Positions 43,811-51,236 of a DNA stretch of 54,443 bases are shown here, in pieces (position 1 is the first letter of the stretch; every line of letters begins with the position of its first letter). The notes beneath the pieces are model-generated. The model ran no database searches, had not been told where the DNA came from, and saw nothing but the letters and a program-made list of their open reading frames with translations. The position numbers and the translations under genes are program-made. The stretch covers positions 1 to 54,443 of the forward strand of contig JABDHK010000059.1 in assembly GCA_012972835.1 (NCBI GenBank), read 5' to 3'. This DNA is from Chlorobiaceae bacterium (GTDB lineage Bacteria > Bacteroidota > Chlorobiia > Chlorobiales > Chlorobiaceae).

Positions 43811-44272
43811 TCATCCTTCCATTGGGAATCCTGCATGAGCCCATTCGATCAGACCGCCTGAAAAAACCCTGACATTTCTGTAACCATTTTTCATCAGTTT
43901 TTTAGCAACATGCCTGGCCATTCCGCAACTGGGCTCTTTACAATAGACCACAATAAGGGTTTCAATGGCTTTGTTATGCCTGAAATCAGGAAACTGCTCC
44001 TCAAACCTGCTGTCCGAAAGAGAAATGGCTCCGGTGATATGTGATTTGTAATAGACATACTCTGAACGTGCATCGACAAAACATGCCGAATGAGTGTCAA
44101 AAAGGGCTTTGGTGGCAGAGAGATCGAGTTCGCCGGATTCTTCTTTAGCAAGAGCTACAGATGCAGCTGCATGGAGTTGTGACAAGGAAGGCGAAATGCT
44201 TGAGAGTAATATGATAACCGTAGTGAACAGCTTTCTTCGTAATGGTTTTCCTGACTTGATGTGTAGTGGCAT
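43811..44272 (-). CDS. exported rhodanese-domain sulfurtransferase
   Basis: 153 residues. An N-terminal signal segment (FTTVIILLSSISPSLSQLHAAA) predicts export or anchoring. The rhodanese domain has SACFVDARSEYVYYKSHITGAISL and the active-site loop VVYCKEPSCGMARHVA with the catalytic Cys in YCKEPSC, then VRVFSGGLIEWAHAGFP. It would carry persulfide sulfur in the periplasm. It is flanked by an FMN split-barrel gene and MauE. Confidence 0.88.
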   Translation of the reverse strand: MPLHIKSGKPLRRKLFTTVIILLSSISPSLSQLHAAASVALAKEESGELDLSATKALFDTHSACFVDARSEYVYYKSHITGAISLSDSRFEEQFPDFRHNKAIETLIVVYCKEPSCGMARHVAKKLMKNGYRNVRVFSGGLIEWAHAGFPMEG

Positions 44273-44302
44273 GGTTCTGTTCTGTGATTGTATAGCCTGA
44301 AT

Positions 44303-44674
44303 TTACAATGTCTGTTCAATGGAATTGGCGGTTACCGCCATTACAGCACGTGCCCATGAAAATTTTGCTTTGGTTACCTCAAAATCAGAACCAGAGGTTT
44401 CTATGCTCGCTATACCTTTAATCAGAAAACCGGCGCCAGGACCAATATTTCCAGGAACCTTGCGGCTTCCCAAGGTAATCAATACCTGATTGTTAAAAGC
44501 AATGTTGGCTTCTGTATGATGCATGTACCCGACAGGAATCAATATGCGTTCAGCATCAGTAATTCGGATATAACTGTTCCAGGTATTGACCAGATGAGGT
44601 CCATCCTGTCCCAATGTTGCTATAGCAACCACTCCGTCGTGCTTTAATACTTCCGTTAATTTCTCTGGAATCAT
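44303..44674 (-). CDS. FMN-binding split-barrel protein (pyridoxamine-phosphate-oxidase-like)
   Basis: 123 residues from ATG 44674 (AGAGGTATAAAG upstream; the extension to 44710 looks non-coding). VVAIATLGQDGPHLVNTWNSYIRI and ILIPVGYMHHTEANI are typical of the PNPOx-like flavin-binding fold. The role is unknown. It lies between OsmC and the rhodanese in a four-gene operon. Confidence 0.8.
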   Translation of the reverse strand: MIPEKLTEVLKHDGVVAIATLGQDGPHLVNTWNSYIRITDAERILIPVGYMHHTEANIAFNNQVLITLGSRKVPGNIGPGAGFLIKGIASIETSGSDFEVTKAKFSWARAVMAVTANSIEQTL

Positions 44675-44734
44675 CTTTATACCTCTATTGTGTTGTATTA
44701 AAAAATACAATTCTGCTGATGCGTGTTCAACATT

Positions 44735-45037
44735 CTAAGGCTTTGATGTCAAATTATCAAGATTTGCTTTAATATCAAATTCAAAGCTGTGGAGCGTTAT
44801 TCCCAAATCATTTGCCACCAGCTGGGCAGTGACTTGCGAGCATGATATCAGTGAACTGAGCACATAGGAGATAGGACTGGGATATTCATCTTTTCCGCCA
44901 AAACCACGTGCTGCATCAACCTTAATGATGTGCGGTGACCCTTCGGCAATGATCGTTTGGGTTGCTTCTGTACCGGCAGAATTGAGTTTGAAGGTTACTG
45001 AGGTATTCTTAGGTCGAATTACTGCTGCAATTTTCAT
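44735..45037 (-). CDS. truncated OsmC-family protein
   Basis: 100 residues against the usual ~140. The N-terminal half is intact with FGGKDEYPSPISYVLSSLISCSQVTAQLV, including the first redox Cys. The second half with the CPV Cys motif is missing and the gene ends at TSKP. OsmC proteins reduce organic peroxides with two Cys, so classical activity is unlikely; persulfide handling or a structural role is possible. AGGAGTCAATA precedes the ATG. It heads a divergent operon whose leader carries a copy of the shared motif. Confidence 0.75.
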   Translation of the reverse strand: MKIAAVIRPKNTSVTFKLNSAGTEATQTIIAEGSPHIIKVDAARGFGGKDEYPSPISYVLSSLISCSQVTAQLVANDLGITLHSFEFDIKANLDNLTSKP

Positions 45038-45248
45038 TATTGACTCCTGATTAGAATATTGGTTATTTCAACAGTTTGTGTTGTCATGTTATGACCGATT
45101 ACGGTTGATAATGTCTTGTGACACATGAGAGTTGATGTTAAATGATTATGAAAAGGGACTGAGTTTATCTTTAATGACAGTATGGAAACTCATCATTGTC
45201 TAACATACGAAGGCAATAACGCTAAATATTCAGAGAGCTCAAGCCGGA

Positions 45249-45276
45249 ATACTGCAAATATACCTTAAATACGGCA
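45249..45276 (-). promoter_or_regulatory. shared 28-bp operator-like motif, copy 3
   Basis: Minus strand: TGCC-GTATTTA-AGGTAT-ATTTGC-AGTAT. It is 21 bp identical, inverted, to copy 4 (45254-45274 versus 45337-45357). It faces the OsmC operon. Confidence 0.72.
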
Positions 45277-45306
45277 CGCTTAAACCTATCTCTTTTTCGT
45301 GAGAGT

Positions 45307-45327
45307 CAGGCGTTTTTATGACGCCTG
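45307..45327. repeat. short hairpin between motif copies 3 and 4
   Basis: CAGGCGT (45307-45313) pairs perfectly with ACGCCTG (45321-45327) around a 7-nt loop. It sits at the centre of the larger inverted repeat formed by copies 3 and 4. Confidence 0.6.
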
Positions 45328-45334
45328 AAACACA

Positions 45335-45362
45335 TACCGTATTTAAGGTATATTTGCGGTAT
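45335..45362 (+). promoter_or_regulatory. shared 28-bp operator-like motif, copy 4
   Basis: TACC-GTATTTA-AGGTAT-ATTTGC-GGTAT, 115 bp upstream of the radical SAM start codon. With copy 3 it forms a large inverted repeat in this divergent promoter region. Confidence 0.75.
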
Positions 45363-45412
45363 ATACTTGTCCATCTGAAGATATTGATCGTTATTACTCA
45401 TCATTACTCATC

Positions 45413-45449
45413 AAGAGCTGCTTATCACTACCCGATAACCAGCTTTTTT
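45413..45449 (+). terminator. terminator/attenuator hairpin in the radical SAM operon leader
   Basis: AAGAGCTG (45413-45420) pairs with CAGCTTTT (45440-45447) and inside TTATC (45422-45426) pairs with GATAA (45434-45438), leaving one internal C-C mismatch and a 7-nt loop. Six T follow (45444-45449). It is a typical intrinsic terminator located 28 bp upstream of the first start codon, so transcription must be allowed to pass it. Confidence 0.7.
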
Positions 45450-45477
45450 GCTTTATAAACAGGAATAAGGGGGAGAA

Positions 45478-46725
45478 TTGACACAAAGAGGAGAAGTTGA
45501 GCATTTGAACGATATCGTTGCGAAATATCCTGAGGTTCCCCAGTTGATTATCCTGAAAACTGATGTACAGCGCCGTGGAGTTTTTTATACCGACTCAGCA
45601 CTGTCGGTGCTGGATGAAAAGAAACATTCGATTACAGGAACCCATATTTTCGGGACGCGAGACGGGAAAATAGCTCCGCGTCCCGAGTCGCTTCTCCTTC
45701 GAGACGGTACATCAATCATCACAACACCAACTGCGATAGAGGATAATCCTTACGTGGTGGATTTGCTATACGGACAGCCTTACCTGTTTGATGGAGGAGA
45801 GCCCATTGAAGAGGTTGATTACTGGCCGGCTCCCGCCTTTTACGGTAAACTGACACGCTCCGGTATACCGATGCAGAAAATTGTCAGCGCCAGACCGCAA
45901 CGGCTTGTTATCAACCCTCACCGCTATTGCACATTCTGGAATAATAGCAATGGATGTACGTTCTGCGATATTGTTGCACAGATCAAGAAAGGGAAAAAAG
46001 ATCTCCAGATACAGGTAAGGCCAAAAGCTGACGAAATTGCAGAAATTGTGGCCGAGGCATTGAATGAACCGGGTCGTTACTCTGCGGTTTTTTTAACATC
46101 GGGTTCCGTCATCAATGGAACTGAGCCGTTTGACGAGGAAATCGACATCTATATCGAGGTATTCCAGGAGCTCGGGAAGTTGTTCCGCACAAAGAAATTC
46201 CCCAGCCAAATTATTGGTACGGCTTATTCAGAAGCGCAGCTGGAGCGTCTTTATCGTCAGACTGGGCTAATGAGTTACACCGCTGATATTGAAGTCCTGA
46301 ACGAAGATCTTTTTAATATCCACTGCCCGGGAAAGGCTGAATGGATCGGGTACAAAGAGTGGAAGCGACGACTGGTTAACGCTGTGGATATTTTTGGACG
46401 CGGGTTTGTCAATACCGGACTTGTTGCAGGGATCGAGTTGACAACACCACATGGGTTCAAAACTGAAGACGAAGCGCTCAGCAGAACATTAGAGGAGGCA
46501 GAGGATCTGGCAAGTCAAGGAGTCAGCACGGTTTACATCGTCTGGTCGCCAAGGCCCGACACCGTGATCGGCAATCAGAAAAACGCATCGCTTGACTACT
46601 ATATCAGACTTGCAAAGGGACTGCATGAGTTACGAGTGACCTATAAACTACCCATTATGTTTGATGACTATCGCCATTGCGGTAACCATCCTGACACTGA
46701 TCTATCAAGGCTTTTACCGTTTTAA
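45478..46725 (+). CDS. radical SAM protein with CX8CX2C cluster motif
   Basis: 415 residues. The start codon is TTG with a strong GGGGGAG site. The cluster motif reads CTFWNNSNGCTFC (about 154-166), i.e. CX8CX2C and not the canonical CX3CX2C. After it come LTSGSVINGTEPFDEE (GGE-like SAM contact), YTADIEVLNEDLFNIHCPGK and FVNTGLVAGIELT, as in Elp3/biotin-synthase-like barrels. Residues 1-140 precede the barrel and are unknown. HRYC and a late DDYRHCGNH could add ligands. It leads an operon with an FMN split barrel and an importer. The reaction is unknown. Confidence 0.82.
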   Translation: MTQRGEVEHLNDIVAKYPEVPQLIILKTDVQRRGVFYTDSALSVLDEKKHSITGTHIFGTRDGKIAPRPESLLLRDGTSIITTPTAIEDNPYVVDLLYGQPYLFDGGEPIEEVDYWPAPAFYGKLTRSGIPMQKIVSARPQRLVINPHRYCTFWNNSNGCTFCDIVAQIKKGKKDLQIQVRPKADEIAEIVAEALNEPGRYSAVFLTSGSVINGTEPFDEEIDIYIEVFQELGKLFRTKKFPSQIIGTAYSEAQLERLYRQTGLMSYTADIEVLNEDLFNIHCPGKAEWIGYKEWKRRLVNAVDIFGRGFVNTGLVAGIELTTPHGFKTEDEALSRTLEEAEDLASQGVSTVYIVWSPRPDTVIGNQKNASLDYYIRLAKGLHELRVTYKLPIMFDDYRHCGNHPDTDLSRLLPF

Positions 46726-46739
46726 ACAGGATCAAAAAA

Positions 46740-47237
46740 ATGCCACTGACACTCCAGCCAATCATTCGACTGCTTCTGGACGATACCGGTACCACCAGGA
46801 TAGTTGCCACAACCTCTGAGGATGGCTCACCCTATGCTGTCATCAGTCCGTTTCTTCATCTCAACCATGACGGGTTCTTCGTTCATCTTGAACTGCTGGA
46901 AACCTCGATCACCAATAGAAATCTGCTGAGAAATCTCTGGTTTGACAGAAAAGCAGCCATTAACCTGACCGGTAAAGATGGACGCAGTGTTCTGGTCAAA
47001 GGTGTTCCGGTTAAAGCCATCATCAGCGGCCCCATATTCAGCGAATACTATACCAAAGTTCGTCAAGCGTTTGGCGATGCTGATCTTTCCACTGTATGGC
47101 TCATCAAGCCTGTGGAGATCGTCAATGAAACCTATGCTGAACGAAAAATTGAGGAAGAGACTCAGTATCCCTTTTCTGTTCATCTTGACCGGTTGGTGAA
47201 TAGAAAGAAATCAACACAAAAAAAGGATAGACCATGA
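46740..47237 (+). CDS. FMN-binding split-barrel protein, second copy
   Basis: 165 residues. IVATTSEDGSPYAVISPFLHLNHDGFFVHLELLETSITNRNLLRNLW resembles pyridoxamine-phosphate-oxidase-like flavoproteins. It lies 14 bp after the radical SAM gene, and its TGA overlaps the next ATG. A flavin donor for a neighbouring redox enzyme is possible. Confidence 0.78.
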   Translation: MPLTLQPIIRLLLDDTGTTRIVATTSEDGSPYAVISPFLHLNHDGFFVHLELLETSITNRNLLRNLWFDRKAAINLTGKDGRSVLVKGVPVKAIISGPIFSEYYTKVRQAFGDADLSTVWLIKPVEIVNETYAERKIEEETQYPFSVHLDRLVNRKKSTQKKDRP

Positions 47238-48256
47238 AAAAAGTTACACAGAGTTACCTGCTGCTGGGAATAGTGCTGCCGATGTTGCTCGTAGGGATGA
47301 TGTGCACACCAGAGCGATCGTTTGCCGAGGTTTCGGAAGTGCGTATTGCCAAGCAGTATGGACTTACCTATCTCCCGCTTATTATCATTGAAGAACAGAA
47401 ATTGATTGAAAAGCATGCCCATAAAGCTGGACTTGGAGATGTGAAAGTTACCTGGCAGATATTTGGTGGTGGATCGGCAACCAACGATGCACTTATTTCA
47501 AATGCAGTTGATTTTTCAGCTAGCGGGGTGGCTCCGCTTATTATTCTATGGGCTAAGTCTTCAGGGCAATACAAGGGGCTTGCTGCCATAAGCAGCTCAC
47601 CAATGTACCTTAATACGGTTAATCCTGAAGTCAAGTCAGTTAAGGATTTTACACAGAAAGATCGTATCGCTCTTCCTGCGGTCAAGGTCTCCATTCAGGC
47701 AATTGCTCTACAGATGGCGGCGGCCAAGGCCTTTGGAGAGAACAATTTTGCCAAGCTTGATCCCCTGACTGTTTCAATGAAACACCCTGATGCCATGACT
47801 GCCTTACTTTCTGAAGGTTCAGAGGTTACCGCCCACCTCACAACCCCACCCTACAGTTTCAGGGAGCTGAATAATCCACGGGTTCGAAAGCTTTTCAGCT
47901 CATACGATCTTGTTGGCGGCCAGCATACGCAGATTCTTATTGCTTCATCAAATACATTCCGTCAGAAAAATCCCCGAACTGTTGCTGTTGTCCTGAGTGC
48001 ACTGGAAGATGCGGACCTCTTTATCAAGAAGAACAGAAAAGCTGCTGCGGAGCTTTATCTCAAATCGACAAATTCAAAAGAGAAACTTGAAGATATCCTG
48101 GCAGAACTCAACTCTGTGGAGGTTGGTTATTCAACAACCCCTCAGAAAATCACAAAGTTTTCAGATTTCATGTATAAAACCAAAACCATTGAGGTCAAAC
48201 CTAAAAGCTGGAAAGAGCTTTTCTTTGATAACATTTACCAAAATCAGGGAAGTTGA
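47234..48256 (+). CDS. SsuA/THI5-like periplasmic substrate-binding protein, second importer
   Basis: 340 residues with a signal peptide (hydrophobic 8-24, cleavage near RSFAEV). VRIAKQYGLTYLPLIIIEEQKLIEKHAHKAGLGDVKVTWQIFGGGSATNDAL is typical of NMT1/SsuA-like proteins for sulfonates and related compounds. It is ATGA-coupled to the flavoprotein gene before it and TGATG-coupled to the ATPase after it. It is only distantly like the binding protein at 39802, so the two importers are not a recent duplication. Confidence 0.9.
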   Translation: MKKVTQSYLLLGIVLPMLLVGMMCTPERSFAEVSEVRIAKQYGLTYLPLIIIEEQKLIEKHAHKAGLGDVKVTWQIFGGGSATNDALISNAVDFSASGVAPLIILWAKSSGQYKGLAAISSSPMYLNTVNPEVKSVKDFTQKDRIALPAVKVSIQAIALQMAAAKAFGENNFAKLDPLTVSMKHPDAMTALLSEGSEVTAHLTTPPYSFRELNNPRVRKLFSSYDLVGGQHTQILIASSNTFRQKNPRTVAVVLSALEDADLFIKKNRKAAAELYLKSTNSKEKLEDILAELNSVEVGYSTTPQKITKFSDFMYKTKTIEVKPKSWKELFFDNIYQNQGS

Positions 48257-49065
48257 TGTCAATCGCTTCGATTGACAGTGCTGCTGAAGAGAACAAGGCA
48301 ATCCTTTCAGTAGAGGATGTGACACTGGAATACCGGACTCGTCGGCATCTTGTCACGGCCATATTACATGCCAGTTTTAACTTGTTTGCAGGTGACCGCC
48401 TTGTACTCCTGGGGCCGTCGGGATGCGGAAAGTCTTCATTGCTAAAGGCTGTTGCAGGTCACTTGAGGCCAACTTCAGGCCGCATCATGTTGAACGGGAA
48501 ACCAATCCGCAGTGCCGGCCCGGACAGGGTTATGGTTTTTCAGGAATTTGATCAGCTGCTGCCATGGAAAACCGTTCTTGGAAATGTTGCTTTTGCACTG
48601 ACAGCAAGCGGCAATATGAAGCGAAAAGAAGCGGAGCTGGCGGCTACGCACTACCTTCATAAGGTTGGCTTGAACGGATTTCTTCATGCTTATCCGCATA
48701 CGCTTTCCGGTGGAATGAAGCAACGGGTTGCCATTGCCCGATGTCTCAGTATGCGGCCTGAAATTATTTTAATGGATGAACCATTTGCCGCACTGGATGC
48801 TTTGACTCGTCAGAAAATGCAGGATCAGCTTCTTGAGCTCTGGCGGGATATAGGATTTTCCTTGTTATTTGTTACTCACTCAATTTCTGAGGCACTTTTG
48901 CTCGGAAACCGGATTTTGCTTGTTTCTCCTCACCCAGGTCAGATCAGGGCTGAAGTGACCGTCGATCCGAACGTTCTTGGTCGTGAAGGGGACTCGGGTT
49001 TTCGTGAGATTGCAGAGAGAATTCATAACACCCTGTTCCGTGATATTGCAGATTACAGCATATAA
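48256..49065 (+). CDS. SsuB/TauB-like ABC transporter ATPase, second importer
   Basis: 269 residues from ATG 48256. Walker A is LGPSGCGKSSLLK, the Q-loop VFQEFDQLLPWKT, the signature LSGGMKQRVAIARCLS, Walker B IILMDEPFAALDA and the H-loop VTHSISEA. The region after the H-loop (RILLVSPHPGQI) is as in SsuB. Confidence 0.94.
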   Translation: MSIASIDSAAEENKAILSVEDVTLEYRTRRHLVTAILHASFNLFAGDRLVLLGPSGCGKSSLLKAVAGHLRPTSGRIMLNGKPIRSAGPDRVMVFQEFDQLLPWKTVLGNVAFALTASGNMKRKEAELAATHYLHKVGLNGFLHAYPHTLSGGMKQRVAIARCLSMRPEIILMDEPFAALDALTRQKMQDQLLELWRDIGFSLLFVTHSISEALLLGNRILLVSPHPGQIRAEVTVDPNVLGREGDSGFREIAERIHNTLFRDIADYSI

Positions 49066-49083
49066 ATAGAAAGTGATAAACCG

Positions 49084-49968
49084 ATGCATGTTGAAAAATT
49101 ACTGACAGCGAGTGACCTGATCCGGGAATTCAAGTTTGATAACCCTGATCCAACCACGGCCATCGAAGCAGCAAGGCCCTTGCCGTTGTGGCGAAAAATA
49201 TGGGAAATCGATGCCGTGCGCAAGCTATTCCTTCTTGCCGTTATGGCTCTCGTCTGGCAGCTCTATGCAATAAAGCTTGGCAATACCCTGGTACTACCAA
49301 GTTTCACCGTTACCGTTCAGGCATTTTTTAATGCCTTAAAAAGCGGAGAACTCATTGCACGAAGCGCCGTGACCCTGAAAGTTCTTTCAATGGGGTACAT
49401 TGGAGGGGTCACAGCAGCAGCAGTGCTTTCCATTTTCGCTATCGGTTCCCGCCTCGGCTCTGACCTGCTGGATACGCTGACTTCCATGTTTAATGTCCTG
49501 CCTGCGATTGCCCTGCTGCCATTGGCTTTGCTCTGGTTTGGACTAGGAACGCCAAGCATACTCTTTGTGCTTATTTACGCGGTTCTCTGGCCTATGGCTC
49601 TGAACACCCTCGCAGGGTTCTCTTCCATCAGCCCGACCTTAAAACTGGTTGGAAGAAATTATGGTCTCGGTGGCCTGCGCTATGTGTTTCTGATCCTTAT
49701 TCCTGCTGCATTTCCCAGTATTGTAACAGGACTCAAAGTCAGCTGGGCTTTTGCCTGGAGGACACTTATCGCTGCTGAACTGGTTTTTGGTGTCAGCTCA
49801 GGATCGGGAGGATTGGGATGGTTCATTTATGAACGAAAAAATCAACTGGAAACAGCTGATGTGTTTGCAGGTCTCTTTACCGTTATCGTGATAGGAATTC
49901 TGTTCGAAAACGTCGTCTTTCGTCCCCTTGAACGCAACACAGTTTATCGGTGGGGAATGCGGTCATAA
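49084..49968 (+). CDS. SsuC/TauC-like ABC transporter permease, second importer
   Basis: 294 residues with about six membrane helices after a ~55-residue cytoplasmic N-terminus. The coupling loop is NYGLGGLRYVFLILIPAAFPSIVTGLK, the EAA segment of this family. It completes the second importer and is the last gene of the operon. The following 450 bp hold a motif copy and a pseudogene fragment. Confidence 0.92.
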   Translation: MHVEKLLTASDLIREFKFDNPDPTTAIEAARPLPLWRKIWEIDAVRKLFLLAVMALVWQLYAIKLGNTLVLPSFTVTVQAFFNALKSGELIARSAVTLKVLSMGYIGGVTAAAVLSIFAIGSRLGSDLLDTLTSMFNVLPAIALLPLALLWFGLGTPSILFVLIYAVLWPMALNTLAGFSSISPTLKLVGRNYGLGGLRYVFLILIPAAFPSIVTGLKVSWAFAWRTLIAAELVFGVSSGSGGLGWFIYERKNQLETADVFAGLFTVIVIGILFENVVFRPLERNTVYRWGMRS

Positions 49969-50172
49969 CCTACTTTTTCTGAAGATATTTAACACAACAA
50001 AACCGTTATTTTATACGTAATTTACATATTGATTCACTCTAAAAGATATTACTATCCACTATCTTTAATTAATACAAATTAATTATCCGTACCCCTTCTT
50101 AGTCAACAAACCCCCCACTACACAATTAGCACATCAATAAATCTTCTGTTTAATGGCTTTTCGGTTATAGCA

Positions 50173-50200
50173 TACCATATATAGGGTATTTTTATGGTAT
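50173..50200 (+). promoter_or_regulatory. shared 28-bp operator-like motif, copy 5
   Basis: TACC-ATATATA-GGGTAT-TTTTAT-GGTAT, the most symmetric copy, about 220 bp upstream of the corrinoid-protein gene. It is nearly identical to copy 1. Confidence 0.75.
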
Positions 50201-50241
50201 GTGGTTGAAATTCAAAACGTTATTGTTTTTATTCTGTTTAA

Positions 50242-50370
50242 GTTTTACATGCTCTAAGTGTGATCAACAAAACGATTATTGATTCTGCACTTGCGCAGCT
50301 GGAAGCTGGCGCTCATGGGGTGGTGATTGACCCGCTTTATTCATCATCACCGATTCTCTCAAAGGGCTAA
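50242..50370 (+). pseudogene. fragment of a UroD-family methyltransferase
   Basis: An open frame of 42 codons up to TAA (50368-50370), usable from GTG 50260. IDSALAQLEAGAHGVVIDPL followed by YSSSPILSKG resembles the segment Q-x-E-A-G-A-D-x-V-V-I-x-D-P of MtaA-like methyltransferases. It lies directly upstream of the corrinoid gene, so a methyltransferase gene once stood here. Confidence 0.5.
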
Positions 50371-50423
50371 ACTTTATGGCGAGTATAACTAACTACTTGA
50401 ATCCAAACAAAGGAACGTGTAAA

Positions 50424-51089
50424 ATGTCGCAATTGAAAGATAAACTGTTTCAGGATCTCACAGACGCAGTCGTGAATCTTGATGAAGATAAAACCAGGGC
50501 AACTGCTCAACAGGTAATTACAGAAGGTATTGATGCATTTGAAGCCATTGATAAAGGGTTAACCCCGGGTATGGAAACCGTTAGCAGACTTTATGATGAA
50601 CAAGAATATTTTGTGCCTGAACTTCTTGTGGCTGCTGACGCAGTATATGGTGGCCTTGAGGTTTTGCGCCCATATATCAAGGGTGAAAACAACGGGAAAT
50701 TAGTCAAAATTGTGATCGGTGTTATTGAAGGGGATACCCATGATATTGGTAAAAACCTTGTCCGTATCATTCTTGAGACTGAGGGTTATGAAGTTATTGA
50801 TGTGGGCCGTGATGTACCTCCAGACAGGTTTGTTGAAAAAGCAAAGGAAGTAGGTGCTGATGTCATAGCACTTTCGACCCTTATGACGACGACAATGGAG
50901 GGTATGGGTGAGGTTGTAGAACTTCTCAAGGCTGAAGGTATCCGTAATCGTTTCAAGGTAATCGTTGGCGGAGCGCCTCTTTCACAAGCATATTCTAATA
51001 AGATTGGAGCAGATGGATATGCTCCTAATGCCAAAAGTGCCGCTCGGCTGATCAAACGCCTTCTTACGGCTGAACCTGTTGTTGCATAA
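50424..51089 (+). CDS. corrinoid (B12-binding) methyl-carrier protein
   Basis: 221 residues from ATG 50424 (AAAGGAACG upstream). ATG 50376 is also possible and adds 16 residues not typical of the family. An N-terminal four-helix cap (about 5-85; DLTDAVVNLDEDKTRATAQQ, YFVPELLVAADA) precedes the B12 domain with GDTHDIGKNLV (lower-ligand His in DxHxxG), ALSTLMTTT (SxL) and IVGGAPLS (GG). This is an MtaC/MtbC/MtvC-type carrier. It would be methylated by a substrate-specific enzyme and demethylated by a second one. The methyltransferase and activator genes follow. Confidence 0.94.
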   Translation: MSQLKDKLFQDLTDAVVNLDEDKTRATAQQVITEGIDAFEAIDKGLTPGMETVSRLYDEQEYFVPELLVAADAVYGGLEVLRPYIKGENNGKLVKIVIGVIEGDTHDIGKNLVRIILETEGYEVIDVGRDVPPDRFVEKAKEVGADVIALSTLMTTTMEGMGEVVELLKAEGIRNRFKVIVGGAPLSQAYSNKIGADGYAPNAKSAARLIKRLLTAEPVVA

Positions 51090-51193
51090 TGATCAACCAA
51101 AAAGAGAGGTTACTTCGTGCTCTTCATGCTCTCCCTGTCGATCGGCTACCGGTAATATGTAGTAACCTGGTTCCTGCTGTCGATGGACCCTAA
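51089..51193 (+). pseudogene. N-terminal fragment of a UroD-family methyltransferase
   Basis: 34 codons beginning at an ATG overlapping the corrinoid stop (TAATG). INQKERLLRALHALPVDRLP and VICSNLVPAVDG match the first ~30 residues of MtaA-like proteins (KERLLxALxxxPVDRxPV), then a stop. The tight coupling to the corrinoid gene suggests an original intact methyltransferase gene directly behind it, now deleted except for its start. Confidence 0.65.
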
Positions 51194-51236
51194 AGATTTG
51201 AATTGTAATGCTTAATAAAAAAGGAGTATAGACGCG

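Noticed and set aside
49969-50423. cobalamin riboswitch upstream of the corrinoid operon
   Set aside because: I looked for the conserved B12-box (GCCACTG context) here and before the other operons and did not see it.
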